Shown: positions 52,069-60,899, counted from the stretch's first letter. The stretch: 64,000 nucleotides of DNA from Kineococcus terrestris (GCF_041020765.1 NZ_JBEUEJ010000001.1); one strand, 5' to 3'. The notes: generated from the sequence alone by a model not told the origin. Program-made: numbers and translations.

Positions 52069-52106
52069 ACCGGCCCCCGTCCAGCGTCCGCTGGGCGGGG
52101 GCCGGT
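52069..52106 (+). terminator. Terminator hairpin after the helicase
   Basis: Outer stem ACCGGCCCCCG (52069-52079) with its complement (52096-52106) and inner stem CCAGCG/CGCTGG around a TC loop, joined through a T-G pair: essentially an 18-bp stem. Confidence 0.85.
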
Positions 52107-52197
52107 GGGTTCTGGTGCGTGCGGGCCCCGGTGGCGGGGGCGGCGCCGGGTGGTGAGGATGAGGCCCGTCCGCGCACCCGACACGTCTGGAGGGCAC

Positions 52198-52638
52198 ATG
52201 CCCACGCGCACCGCACGCACCGCCTGGAACGGCAGCCTCGAGGAGGGCTCCGGCCAGGTCGAGCTGTCCAGCTCGAAGGTCGGCACCTACGACGTCTCCT
52301 TCCCGAAGCGGGCGGCCGACGAGGCCGGGGGGACGACGAGCCCGGAGGAGCTGATCGCGGCGGCGCACTCGTCCTGCTACGCGATGCAGCTGTCGGCGCT
52401 GCTCGCCGAGGCGGGCGGCACCCCGGAGAGCCTGGAGGTCACCGCCGACGTCTCGCTGGGCCCGGACCCGGCCGGCGGCTTCCGCCTGACCGGCATCAAG
52501 CTCACCGTGCGCGGTGAGGTCGGCGGCCTGGACGCCGACGGCTTCGCGGAGGCCGCGCAGGCGGCCAAGGAGACCTGCCCGGTCTCCAAGGCCCTCACCG
52601 GTGTCGACATCTCGCTGGACGCCTCGCTGGACTCCTGA
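52198..52638 (+). CDS. OsmC-family peroxiredoxin
   Basis: A 146-residue OsmC-type peroxidase that reduces organic hydroperoxides in the cytoplasm. The two redox cysteines are in AHSSCYAMQL and KETCPVSKAL, in the normal OsmC spacing, and PEELIAAAHSSC is diagnostic. ATG 52198 follows a GGAGGG site by 3-4 bases. It ends at a strong hairpin shared with the convergent cysteine desulfhydrase gene. Confidence 0.93.
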   Translation: MPTRTARTAWNGSLEEGSGQVELSSSKVGTYDVSFPKRAADEAGGTTSPEELIAAAHSSCYAMQLSALLAEAGGTPESLEVTADVSLGPDPAGGFRLTGIKLTVRGEVGGLDADGFAEAAQAAKETCPVSKALTGVDISLDASLDS

Positions 52639-52654
52639 GGTCCCCGAGACGTCC

Positions 52655-52700
52655 CGCGCGCGAGCGCCCGGTCCCCGCGGGGGCCGGGCGCTCGCGCGCG
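52655..52700. terminator. Bidirectional terminator hairpin
   Basis: A perfect 17-bp stem (52655-52671 with 52684-52700), with a 12-base loop that itself contains the palindrome CCCCGCGGGG, between OsmC (+) and the convergent Cds1-like gene (-). Confidence 0.88.
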
Positions 52701-53777
52701 TCAGGCGACCGGCGGGGCCAGCGGGTCCAGGCGGGCGCGGGCCCGGGCGAGGTCCCAGCCGCGCGCGGCCACCCACGCGTCGTCGTAGTAGGTGTCCAGG
52801 TAGCGGTCGCCGTCGTCGCAGATGAGGGTGACGACGCTGCCCGAGCGGCCCTCGCGGCACATGCGGTCCACGAGGTCCAGCGCCACGACGAGGTTCGTGC
52901 CGGTCGAGGCGCCGGCGCGCACGCCGATCCGCTCGTGCAGCAGCCGGGTCGCGGCCACCGACTCCTCGTCGGCCACCGTGACGACCTCGTCGACGACGCC
53001 GGGCACGAACGAGGGTTCCACCCGCGGCCGGCCGATGCCCTCGATGCGCGAGCCGGGCCCGGTGACGTCCCGCGAGCCGGTGCGCCAGGCCCGCGCGAAC
53101 ACCGAGCCCTCCGGGTCGGCGACGGCGAGGCGGGTGGCGTGGCGCTGGTAGCGGCAGTAGCGGCCGATGGTGGCGCTGGTGCCGCCGGTGCCCGCGCCCA
53201 CGACGATCCAGGCGGGTTCGGGGTGCCGCTCCAGCGCCATCTGCTCGAAGATCGAGCAGGCGATGTTGTTGTTGCCGCGCCAGTCGGTGACGGTGGAGGC
53301 CTGCCCGAACTGGTCCAGGTAGTGGTGCCCGGGGCGGGCGCCGAGCTCCTCGGCGACCGCGTAGACGGCGCCGGGGTCGTCGACCAGGTGGACCCGCCCG
53401 CCCTGGCGGCGGATCAGCCCGAGCTTGGCCGGGGCCGTGGCGCGGGGCACGACGGCCGTGAACGGCAGGCCGAGCATCCGCGCGAAGTACGCCTCGGACA
53501 CGGCCGTGGACCCGCTGGAGGCCTCCACGAGCGTGGTGCCGGGGCCGATGTCGCCGTTGGCCAGGCCGAAGAGGAACAGCGAGCGCGCCAGGCGGTGCTT
53601 CAGCGATCCGGTGGGGTGCGTCGACTCGTCCTTGAGGTACAGGTCCACGCCCCACGCGGGCGGCAGCGGGAACACCCGCAGGTGGGTGTCGGCGCTGCGG
53701 TTGCCGTCGGCCTGCACGAGGCGCACGGCCTCGTGCACCCACGCGCGCGCGTCCGCGCCGGTCGCTGTGCCGTCCAC
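52701..53777 (-). CDS. PLP-dependent cysteine desulfhydrase-like protein (Cds1 family)
   Basis: A 358-residue fold-type II PLP enzyme related to cysteine synthase. The Schiff-base lysine is K60 in HPTGSLKHRLA, with SSGSTAVSEAYFARMLGLP and the glycine loop VVGAGTGGTSATIGRYCRY for phosphate. DGNRSADTHL near the N-terminus is characteristic of the Cds1 group, whose mycobacterial member (Rv3684) is an L-cysteine desulfhydrase making H2S, pyruvate and ammonia. A cysteine synthase function cannot be excluded. The gene lies between OsmC and catalase, so a role in redox or sulfide homeostasis is likely. Confidence 0.85.
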   Translation of the reverse strand: MDGTATGADARAWVHEAVRLVQADGNRSADTHLRVFPLPPAWGVDLYLKDESTHPTGSLKHRLARSLFLFGLANGDIGPGTTLVEASSGSTAVSEAYFARMLGLPFTAVVPRATAPAKLGLIRRQGGRVHLVDDPGAVYAVAEELGARPGHHYLDQFGQASTVTDWRGNNNIACSIFEQMALERHPEPAWIVVGAGTGGTSATIGRYCRYQRHATRLAVADPEGSVFARAWRTGSRDVTGPGSRIEGIGRPRVEPSFVPGVVDEVVTVADEESVAATRLLHERIGVRAGASTGTNLVVALDLVDRMCREGRSGSVVTLICDDGDRYLDTYYDDAWVAARGWDLARARARLDPLAPPVA

Positions 53778-53812
53778 CCCGCGACGGTAGCGGCCCGGAG
53801 CGGCGTGGACGG

Positions 53813-53850
53813 CGACGGGCGCCGCCCCCCGCGGGGGACGGCGCCCGTCG
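53813..53850. terminator. Terminator hairpin after the catalase gene
   Basis: CGACGGGCGCCG (53813-53824) pairs perfectly with 53839-53850; the loop also contains C/G runs. It lies 18 bases after the catalase stop on the minus strand. Confidence 0.75.
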
Positions 53851-53867
53851 ATCGAGCGGGGACCGCG

Positions 53868-55526
53868 TCAGACGCGCGCGTCGCGCTCGTTCGGCACGGC
53901 GTGGGTCATGACCAGCCCGGTGACGTCGCGCGGGCCGTTCTTGCCGAGGTTGGCCAGGCGCTGCAGCTCCTCCTCGGTCAGGGTCTGCGTCTGCAGCGGC
54001 TCCAGGTGGCGGACGTCGTCGGCGGTGATGCCCAGGCCCTCGCCGACGCGGCGGCCGTACTCGTCGTCGGCCATGAACATGTGCCAGACCATGCGCTCCT
54101 GGATGGGGCGGATGCACTGCGACAGCGCGTCGACGAAGTTCGCGACGAGCTCGTCCTTCTCCCAGTCCTCCGAGAGCTGGAAGCGCTCGCCGGCCTGCTG
54201 GTAGTCGTTCGTGCGCGGGATCCGCTTGCGCGTCAGGCGCCCGGAGATGACGGGGCCCTGCTCGTCGTGGGTGGGGTAGGTGCCCTCGCGCAGGCCGCCG
54301 ATGATGGACGGCTCGTAGTTCACCGTCGGGTTCTCGCCCCGCCCGTCGACGTGGTACGCCATGGCCCCGTCGCGCTGGTTGGTGCGGACGGCGGCGTTCT
54401 TGGCCTGGTTCACCGGCAGCTGCAGGTAGTTCGGGCCGATGCGGTGGCGCTGGGTGTCGGAGTAGGAGAACGTCCGGCCGACGAGCATCTTGTCGTCGGA
54501 GAAGTCCAGGCCGTCGACCAGGACGCCGGTGCCGAAGGCGATCTGCTCGCTCTCGGTGAAGAAGTCCACCGGCTTGCGGTCCAGGACCATCCTCCCGATC
54601 GGGGTGAGCGGGAAGACGTTCTCGGGCCACACCTTGGTGTCGTCCAAGGGGTCGAAGTCCAGCTCCGGGTGCTCCTCGTCGCTCATGACCTGCACGAGCA
54701 GCTCCCACTCGGGGTGGTCGCCCGCGTCGATCGCGGCGTACAGGTCGCGGGTGTGCGGGCCGAGGTCCTGCGCCTGCACGGCGGCCGCGTCGGCGGCGGT
54801 CCAGCTCTTCACGCCCTGCTTGGGGTGCCAGTGGTACTTGACCAGTAGCGTCTCGCCCTCGGGGTTCACCCACTTGTAGGTGTTCACGCCGAAGCCCTGC
54901 TGGGTGCGGTAGCTGGCCGGGATGCCGCGCGGGCTGAACACGAGGGTGAACATGTGCAGCGACTCGGGCGTCTGGCTGGCGAAGTCGAACACCCGGTTGG
55001 GCACCTGGCGGTCGAAGGTCACCGGGTCGGGCTTCTGGGAGTGGATGAAGTCCGGGAACTTGATGGCGTCGCGGATGAAGAAGACGCCCAGGTTGTTGCC
55101 GACGAGGTCCCAGTTGCCGTCCTCGGTGTAGAACTTCACCGCGAACCCGCGCGGGTCGCGCAGCGCCTCGGAGGAGTCCCGGCCGCCGGCCACGGTGGAG
55201 AAGCGGACCGCGACGTCGGTGCGCTTGCCCTGCTCCTGGAACAGCTTGGCGCGGGTGAACTTCGAGATCGGCTCGTCGCCGAAGGTGCCGTAGGCCTCGA
55301 AGTACCCGAACGCGGTGGTGCCGCGCGCGTGCACGACGCGCTCGGGGACGCGCTCGCGGTCGAAGTGGCTGATCTTCTCGAGGAACTGGTAGTTCTCCAG
55401 CGTGGCGGGCCCGCGGGCGCCGACGGTGCGCTGGTTCTGGTTGTCGTAGACCGGGTGGCCCTGCCGGTTGGTCAGGACGGGGCGGTCGTCCCCGGTCGCG
55501 GGGGCCTGGCTGGCGACGTCCGTCAT
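53868..55526 (-). CDS. Monofunctional haem catalase
   Basis: A 552-residue clade-type monofunctional catalase that destroys H2O2. The essential distal histidine is H66 in ERVVHARGTTAFGYF, the conserved Asn is in VGNNLGVFFIRDAIKFPDFIHSQK, and the proximal tyrosine region is FSYSDTQRHRIGPN. ATG 55526 overlaps the upstream Fur-family stop (ATGA), so regulator and enzyme are translated together, as in the streptomycete catR-catA pair. AGAGGAAG precedes the ATG. Confidence 0.95.
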   Translation of the reverse strand: MTDVASQAPATGDDRPVLTNRQGHPVYDNQNQRTVGARGPATLENYQFLEKISHFDRERVPERVVHARGTTAFGYFEAYGTFGDEPISKFTRAKLFQEQGKRTDVAVRFSTVAGGRDSSEALRDPRGFAVKFYTEDGNWDLVGNNLGVFFIRDAIKFPDFIHSQKPDPVTFDRQVPNRVFDFASQTPESLHMFTLVFSPRGIPASYRTQQGFGVNTYKWVNPEGETLLVKYHWHPKQGVKSWTAADAAAVQAQDLGPHTRDLYAAIDAGDHPEWELLVQVMSDEEHPELDFDPLDDTKVWPENVFPLTPIGRMVLDRKPVDFFTESEQIAFGTGVLVDGLDFSDDKMLVGRTFSYSDTQRHRIGPNYLQLPVNQAKNAAVRTNQRDGAMAYHVDGRGENPTVNYEPSIIGGLREGTYPTHDEQGPVISGRLTRKRIPRTNDYQQAGERFQLSEDWEKDELVANFVDALSQCIRPIQERMVWHMFMADDEYGRRVGEGLGITADDVRHLEPLQTQTLTEEELQRLANLGKNGPRDVTGLVMTHAVPNERDARV

Positions 55527-56077
55527 CGCGCTTCCTCTCGTTCTGCCGTCTCCGCTGCGTCTCCAGCGGCTGGTCGGGGGGTGGTGGTGGTGGGGGAGCC
55601 GGTGGCGGCGCAGTCGGCGCAGCGGCCCCAGAAGACGACCTCGGCCTCGTCGACGGTGAAGCCGGCGGGCAGGCCGGGTGCGCCGAGGTCCGGCAGCAGG
55701 CAGGGTGCGGCGCCGACGGTGCAGTCGACGTCGGCGGTGCGCCCGCACCCGCGGCACACCAGGTGGTGGTGGTTGTCGCCGACGCGCGCCTCGTAGCGGG
55801 CGGGGTGGCCGGCGGGCTCGATGCGGCGGGCCAGGCCCGCGCGGGTCAGGGCGTCCAGGCAGTCGTAGACGGCCTGCACGGACACGGCGGGCAGCTCCCG
55901 GCGGGCCCGGTCGACGACCTGGGCGACGGCCAGGTGCTCGGCGGTGGCCGCGGCGCCGTCGAGCACGCCGAGGACGACGGCGCGCGGGCGGGTGGCCCGC
56001 AGGCCCCGCGCGCGCAGCCGCTCCTCGGGCGCGCCGGGGGATCCCGGCGCCCCGCGGTCCGCAGCCGTCGTGGTCAC
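55523..56077 (-). CDS. Fur-family peroxide regulator (CatR/PerR-like)
   Basis: A 184-residue metalloregulator. The winged helix (GLRATRPRAVVLGVLDG, PAVSVQAVYDCLDALTRAGLARRIEPAG) is followed by the dimerisation domain with HHHLVCRGCGRTADVDC and FWGRCADC, the two CxxC zinc sites. It should repress its own operon, including the catalase, until oxidised by H2O2. Start GTG 56077 follows a promoter with repeated CCAGTC sites. A Thr/Pro/Ala-rich tail of about 25 residues is unusual but non-essential in appearance. Confidence 0.92.
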   Translation of the reverse strand: MTTTAADRGAPGSPGAPEERLRARGLRATRPRAVVLGVLDGAAATAEHLAVAQVVDRARRELPAVSVQAVYDCLDALTRAGLARRIEPAGHPARYEARVGDNHHHLVCRGCGRTADVDCTVGAAPCLLPDLGAPGLPAGFTVDEAEVVFWGRCADCAATGSPTTTTPRPAAGDAAETAEREEAR

Positions 56078-56081
56078 GGCA

Positions 56082-56112
56082 CCAGTCCACCAGCCAGTCT
56101 GGAACCAGTCAA
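56082..56112 (-). promoter_or_regulatory. Fur/catalase promoter and operator region
   Basis: On the plus strand CCAGTC occurs at 56082, 56094 and 56105 (12 and 11 bases apart), and CCAG-T-CTGG (56094-56102) is palindromic. On the minus strand TTGACT (56107-56112) is a plausible -35 and TGGACT (56084-56089) a weak -10, 17 bases apart. The repeats overlap the promoter, fitting autoregulation by the Fur-family protein. Confidence 0.6.
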
Positions 56113-56161
56113 GACAAGGCGCGGCGGGGGCGCGTCGGGGCGGGTCGCCGGCGCGCCGCGC

Positions 56162-57016
56162 TCAGGGGCGGCGCCAGTCGCCGGAGCTCAGGTGCGAGCC
56201 GGCCATCGGCCCCATCTGCAGCATCCCGCCGTCCACCGCCCACGACTGCCCCGTCACGTAGGAAGCCTCCGGCGAGCACAGGAAGCCCACGACGGCGGCG
56301 ATCTCGCGCGCGTCGCCCGGGCGGCCCAGCGGCACCCCCGGGCGCTGCACCCCGTGCGGGTCGACGTCCTCGTTGCCCGTCATCGGCGTGGCGATCTCCC
56401 CGGGCGCCACGGAGTTGACCGTGATGCCGTGCTCGGCCAGCTCGATCGCCGCCGTGCGGGTCAGCAGCCCCAGGCCGCCCTTGGCCGCGCAGTAGGGCGC
56501 CGCGCCGACGCGGGGCTGGTGCTCGTGCACGCTGGTGATGTTGACGACCCGCCCGCCGCGCCCGGCGGCGACCATCCGGCGCGCGGCCCGCTGCAGGCAG
56601 CAGAACGCCCCGTCCAGGTCCGTGGCCACGACCTCGCGCCAGTCCTCGAAGGCCAGGTCCAGCAGCAGGGTGGAGGTGCCCGTCCCGGCGTTGTTGACGA
56701 GGACCTCCACCCCGCCGAGGGCCTCGGCCAGCTCGTCGACGACGTCGGCGGCCCCCGGCAGCCGCGTCAGGTCCAGGTGGCGCAGCTCGGCGCGCCGCCC
56801 CAGGGCGCGCACCTCCTCGGCCGTCCGCTCGCCCTCGGCCTCGTCGCGGTACCAGGTCACCCCCACGTCGTGCCCGCGCCGGGCCAGCTCGACGGCCGTG
56901 GCGCGGCCGATGCCGGACTCGGAGCCGGTGACCAGGGCCGGGCCCGGCCGGCCGGTGGGGTCGGCCGAGCGCAGGTCGCGCAGGGCGTCCGGGGCGGGGG
57001 TCTCGGTGCTCGTCAT
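56162..57016 (-). CDS. Short-chain dehydrogenase/reductase
   Basis: A 284-residue SDR with cofactor loop TGSESGIGRA near 30-39, NNAG (VLVNNAGTGTST), catalytic Ser-Tyr-Lys in ITSVHEHQPRVGAAPYCAAKGG, and the C-terminal VTGQSWAVDGGM. Similarity in layout to glucose-1-dehydrogenase/3-oxoacyl-ACP reductase-type enzymes; substrate not evident. Its start lies divergent from the metallophosphoesterase gene, 67 bases away. Preceded by no gene on its strand, so it is probably monocistronic. Confidence 0.88.
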   Translation of the reverse strand: MTSTETPAPDALRDLRSADPTGRPGPALVTGSESGIGRATAVELARRGHDVGVTWYRDEAEGERTAEEVRALGRRAELRHLDLTRLPGAADVVDELAEALGGVEVLVNNAGTGTSTLLLDLAFEDWREVVATDLDGAFCCLQRAARRMVAAGRGGRVVNITSVHEHQPRVGAAPYCAAKGGLGLLTRTAAIELAEHGITVNSVAPGEIATPMTGNEDVDPHGVQRPGVPLGRPGDAREIAAVVGFLCSPEASYVTGQSWAVDGGMLQMGPMAGSHLSSGDWRRP

Positions 57017-57083
57017 GCCCGCCCCCTACCCGCCCGGCGCACCGGTCACGCGCACCCGGGGCCGATGGGCGAGGATCGGGTCG

Positions 57084-58898
57084 ATGCCCGCGACCCCCCG
57101 CCCCGCCGCGCGAGCCGGTGCCCGCCGCGGCGCCGCGCGCCGCGCGGTCGCCGCCCGCACCGCGCGGGCCGGTGCCGCGCTGCGCTCGCACCGGGCCGGC
57201 CGGGCGGGGCTGCGCACCGCGCGCGTCCTGGCCCCGTGGCTGGCCGTCCTCCTCGTCGCCGCCGCCGGCGCGGGCACCGGCTTCGCCCTCGCGCCCGGCT
57301 CGACCACCTACGTGGGGCCCCTGCAGACCGAGGTCCGCGTCCAGCCCAGCCTCAGCCCCGGCGTCGAGGTCGACCTGCCGCCCGTGGGCAAGGTGGAGTT
57401 CGACACCCACACCGCGCCCGTCCTGGTCACCGCGAACATCCGCTCCGTCGACCTGGACGCCGCCAGCCGCCTGGTCACCTCCCCGCAGGAGCTGCTGGCC
57501 CTGGAGCTGACCGTGGCCGACACGGTCCGCGCCGCCACGGTGCGCGCCGCCGCGTGGAGCGTCGGCTGCGGACTGGCCGGCGCCCTGCTGGGCGGCCTGC
57601 TGGTCTTCCGCGCCCTGCGGCGGACCCTGCAGACGGGCGCCGCGTGCCTGGTGGCCGTCGTGGCCACGGCCGGCGGCGCCGCGGTGACCTTCGACCCGGC
57701 GGGCCTGCAGCAGCCGCGGTTCACCGGTCTGCTCTCCCGGGCCCCCTACCTGGTCACCAGCACCCAGGACGCCCTGGAGCGGCTGGAGTCCTACCGCAGC
57801 GGCCTGTCCGACATCGTGCGCAGCGTCAGCACCCTGTACGCCGTCTCCGCCGACCTGCCCGTGCTGGGCGACGGCACCGTCAGCCCCGGCGCGGGCGCGG
57901 ACGTGACGACCGTCCTGCACATCTCCGACCTGCACCTGAACCCGCTGGGCTTCGACCTGGCCGACGACCTCGTCGACCAGTTCGGCGTCGAGGCCGTCGT
58001 CGACACCGGCGACATCACCACGTGGGGCACCGGGCTGGAGTCCTCCTTCCTGGACCGGATCCCCGGCCTGGGCGTCCCGTACGTCTTCGTGCGCGGCAAC
58101 CACGACTCGGCCGCCACGCAGGCCGCCGTCGCCGCCCAGCCCGGCGCGGTCGTCCTGGACGAGGGGGAGACCGCCGAGGTCGCCGGTCTGCGCTTCGCCG
58201 GCAACGGCGACCCCGTCTTCACCCCCTCCGGCGACGAGGGCGGGGAGGGCCAGGAGGCCACCGGCGACGCCGAGGCCGTGCAGCGCGCGGGCCACCAGGT
58301 GCTGGCCGACCGGATCGTCGCGTGGGAGGGGAGCCACCCCGACGACCCCGTGGACGTCGCCCTCGTCCACGACCCCAGCGGCACCGAGCCGCTGCTGGGC
58401 CGGGTCCCGCTCGTCCTGGCCGGCCACCTGCACTCGCGGCGCATCAGCCTGGACGCCTCCGGCACCCGCGTCATGGTGCAGGGCACCACGGGCGGCTCCG
58501 GCATCTCCGCGGCCGGGCTGGCCCGCCTGGCCGCGGGCACTCCGGTCCCGCTGAGCGCGACGCTGCTGTACTTCGCGGCCTCCGGCGAGCGCGCGGGCCG
58601 CCTCGTGGCCTACGACGAGGTCACCGTGGGCGGGCTGGGGCTCGCCGAGGTCAGCCTGCAGCGCACCGTGGTGCCGCCGGAGGAGGACCGCCCGCTCGTC
58701 GTGCCCACCGACCTGCCCACCGGCGAGGTCACCGACCTGCCCACCGGCGAGCCGACCGACGTGCCCACGGGCATCCCCACCGACCTGCTGACGGAGGAGC
58801 CCGGCGACGCGCCCGCCGACACGCCCGCCGACACGCCGGACGAGCTCGCCGGGCTGGCCGGACCGGCCCCCGGGCGGGGGGCCGGGGGCGTACCGTGA
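57084..58898 (+). CDS. Membrane-anchored metallophosphoesterase with repeat tail
   Basis: A 604-residue protein with an N-terminal helix (about 50-70) after a very Arg/Ala-rich leader, two further helices near 152-205, and a calcineurin-type phosphoesterase domain (about 275-500). Metal motifs: HISDLHLN, VVDTGDITTWG, VRGNHDS and AGHLHSRRI. The C-terminal 65 residues are disordered and include four octapeptide repeats (TDLPTGEV-like). By topology the catalytic domain follows the third helix and is probably outside. ATG 57084 is preferred. Substrate unknown. Confidence 0.87.
   Translation: MPATPRPAARAGARRGAARRAVAARTARAGAALRSHRAGRAGLRTARVLAPWLAVLLVAAAGAGTGFALAPGSTTYVGPLQTEVRVQPSLSPGVEVDLPPVGKVEFDTHTAPVLVTANIRSVDLDAASRLVTSPQELLALELTVADTVRAATVRAAAWSVGCGLAGALLGGLLVFRALRRTLQTGAACLVAVVATAGGAAVTFDPAGLQQPRFTGLLSRAPYLVTSTQDALERLESYRSGLSDIVRSVSTLYAVSADLPVLGDGTVSPGAGADVTTVLHISDLHLNPLGFDLADDLVDQFGVEAVVDTGDITTWGTGLESSFLDRIPGLGVPYVFVRGNHDSAATQAAVAAQPGAVVLDEGETAEVAGLRFAGNGDPVFTPSGDEGGEGQEATGDAEAVQRAGHQVLADRIVAWEGSHPDDPVDVALVHDPSGTEPLLGRVPLVLAGHLHSRRISLDASGTRVMVQGTTGGSGISAAGLARLAAGTPVPLSATLLYFAASGERAGRLVAYDEVTVGGLGLAEVSLQRTVVPPEEDRPLVVPTDLPTGEVTDLPTGEPTDVPTGIPTDLLTEEPGDAPADTPADTPDELAGLAGPAPGRGAGGVP
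58707..58802 (+). repeat. 24-bp tandem repeat, four copies
   Basis: Units at 58707-58730, 58731-58754, 58755-58778 and 58779-58802, the first two nearly identical and the others diverged, encode octapeptides TDLPTGEV, TDLPTGEP, TDVPTGIP and TDLLTEEP in the phosphoesterase tail. Confidence 0.85.
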
Positions 58899-58906
58899 AG
58901 CCCACC

Positions 58907-59101
58907 ATGACGCACGCCGCGCGCCCCCCCGAGCACGCTGCCGCCGTCACCGCGCCGTCCGCGCGGGACGCGCTGGCCGACGACGCGCTCGCCGAGGAGA
59001 TCGCCCTCTACGCCGAGGTCGTGGTCGCCGCCTCCGAGAGCGAGGGACCCCTGCCCGAGGGCGAGCTGGACCGCGTCCTCGGCCTCCCCGGTGGTGACTG
59101 A
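58907..59101 (+). CDS. Small conserved acidic protein
   Basis: A 64-residue protein. After a short variable leader it reads LADDALAEEIALYAEVVVAASESEGPLPEGELDRVLGLPGGD, a predicted two-helix protein seen as small unnamed genes in many actinobacteria. ATG 58907 is chosen; GTG 58895 overlaps the upstream stop and is an alternative (68 residues). Function unknown; possibly a regulatory or adaptor peptide. A small hairpin GGTGAC/GTCACC (59093-59109) spans its stop. Confidence 0.7.
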   Translation: MTHAARPPEHAAAVTAPSARDALADDALAEEIALYAEVVVAASESEGPLPEGELDRVLGLPGGD

Positions 59102-59242
59102 GCGTCACCTCGAGGTGCCGCTCCACCCGTCCGGAGCAGGGGCGGTGACGGCTCCGGCCGCCCCGGCCACCTACCATCCGTCGGGGTGGTGAGCCGGTCC
59201 AGCCGCCGCCCCGGGCACCGGGCACCACAGCGGAGGGGACAC

Positions 59243-59863
59243 GTGCGTCTGCGACTCACCCCGAGGGACGGCTCCTTCGAGGAGCTGTTCACCCGGGTCG
59301 GGAACCTGCTCGTCGAGGCGACGGGGGTCCTGGCGGAGGCCGTGGGCAGCCCCCACGCGCGCCGGCAGGAGCTCGCCGGGCGGATGGAGGAGCTCGAGCA
59401 CGACGGCGACCGGACGACCCACGCCGTCCTGCGCCGTCTCAACTCCTCCTTCGTCACGCCCTTCGACCGCGAGGACGTCTACCAGCTGGCCTCGCGCCTG
59501 GACGACTGCCTCGACGAGATGCAGGCGGCCGTCGACCTCATGGTGCTGTACCGGGTGGGCGCCCTGCTGCCCCCCGCCGCCGACGTCGTGCAGGTGCTCG
59601 CGCGGATGGCCGAGCTGACGGCCGAGGCCATGCCGCGGCTGCGCCGCCCCGCCGCCCTCGTCGACTACTGGATCGAGGTCAACCGCCTGGAGAACCGCGC
59701 CGACCAGCTGCACCGGCAGTCGCTGGCCGCCCTCTTCGACGGCCGCTTCGAGGCGGTCGAGATCCTCAAGCAGAAGGAGATCGTCGAGACGCTGGAGAAC
59801 GCCGCCGATGCCTTCGAGCACGTGGCCCACACCGTGGAGACCATCGCCGTCAAGGAGTCCTGA
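59243..59863 (+). CDS. PhoU-like/DUF47 protein partner of Pit
   Basis: A 206-residue all-helical DUF47/PhoU-like protein (PF01865 type), which regulates low-affinity Pit phosphate transport. The family core is visible: FEELFTRVGNLLVEATGVLAEAV, MEELEHDGDRTTHAVLRRLNSSFVTPFDREDVYQLASRLDDCLDEM and DYWIEVNRLENRADQLHRQSL. GTG 59243 is chosen as GGAGGG lies 5 bases before it. It precedes the transporter by 5 bases. Confidence 0.92.
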   Translation: MRLRLTPRDGSFEELFTRVGNLLVEATGVLAEAVGSPHARRQELAGRMEELEHDGDRTTHAVLRRLNSSFVTPFDREDVYQLASRLDDCLDEMQAAVDLMVLYRVGALLPPAADVVQVLARMAELTAEAMPRLRRPAALVDYWIEVNRLENRADQLHRQSLAALFDGRFEAVEILKQKEIVETLENAADAFEHVAHTVETIAVKES

Positions 59864-59868
59864 GCCGG

Positions 59869-60867
59869 GTGGACCCGCTGCTCCTGCTGGCCGGCACGAC
59901 GGTCGTCGTCGCCCTGCTCTTCGCGTTCACCAACGGCTTCCACGACGCCTCCAACGCCATCGCCACCTCGGTGTCGACGCGCGCCCTGACCCCCCGGGTG
60001 GCGGTGGCGCTCGCGGCCGTGTGCAACTTCGTCGGCGCCTGGCTGGGCACCGGCATCGCCGCCACGATCACCGACGTCGTCGACGTGGCGCCCGGCGCCC
60101 CGGGCATCGGCGTCGTGCTGGCCGGCCTGCTCGGGGCGATCGGCTGGAACCTCGTCACCTGGTGGCGGGGGCTGCCGACCTCCAGCACGCACGCCCTGCT
60201 GGGGGCGCTCGCCGGCGCGGGGGTGGTCGCCGGCGCGACGACGCACCCGGAGATGCTCGTCGAGCAGGTCCTCCTGCCGCTGCTGGTGTCCCCGCTGCTC
60301 GGCTTCGTCCTGGCCTACGCCGGCATGGTCGGCGTCCTGTGGCTGCACCGCCGCTCCGCCCCGGCGCCGGTCCACCGCCGCTTCCGCCTCGCCCAGACGG
60401 TCTCCGCCGCCGCGATGGCCCTCGGCCACGGCCTGCAGGCCGCCCAGCGGGCGATGGCCGCCGTCGTGCTCGTGCTCGTCGCCCTGGAGGTGCAGGGGGA
60501 GCAGGACGGGGTCCCGCTGTGGGTGCAGGGGGCCGCGGCGCTCGCCATCAGCCTCGGCACGTACGCCGGCGGCTGGCGGATCGTGCGCACCCTGGGCCGG
60601 CGCATCATCGACCTCGACCCGCCCCGCGGGTTCGTCGCCGAGACCGTGGCCGCCGGGCTCGCCTACGTGGCGGCCTTCGGGCTGAACGCGCCGATCTCCA
60701 CGACCCAGGCGGTCTCGGCCTCCATCGCCGGCGCCGGGGCCACCCGGCGGCTGTCGGCCGTGCGCTGGGGCGTGGTCCGCTCCCTCGTGCTGGGCTGGGT
60801 GCTGACCCTGCCGGGGGCGGCGCTGCTGGCGGTGCTGGCCTGGCTGGTGCTGCGCCCGGTGCTGTAG
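59869..60867 (+). CDS. Low-affinity inorganic phosphate transporter (Pit family)
   Basis: A 332-residue membrane transporter with about ten helices. The two PiT signature motifs are present: FTNGFHDASNAIATSV near 19-34 and GLNAPISTTQAVSASIAGAG in the second half. It exchanges metal-phosphate with protons. GTG 59869 follows the PhoU-like gene by 5 bases, so they are one operon. A near-perfect terminator follows, then the convergent high-affinity Pst operon. Confidence 0.93.
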   Translation: MDPLLLLAGTTVVVALLFAFTNGFHDASNAIATSVSTRALTPRVAVALAAVCNFVGAWLGTGIAATITDVVDVAPGAPGIGVVLAGLLGAIGWNLVTWWRGLPTSSTHALLGALAGAGVVAGATTHPEMLVEQVLLPLLVSPLLGFVLAYAGMVGVLWLHRRSAPAPVHRRFRLAQTVSAAAMALGHGLQAAQRAMAAVVLVLVALEVQGEQDGVPLWVQGAAALAISLGTYAGGWRIVRTLGRRIIDLDPPRGFVAETVAAGLAYVAAFGLNAPISTTQAVSASIAGAGATRRLSAVRWGVVRSLVLGWVLTLPGAALLAVLAWLVLRPVL

Positions 60868-60899
60868 CCCGCCACCGCACCCGAGCACCTGCGCACCTG

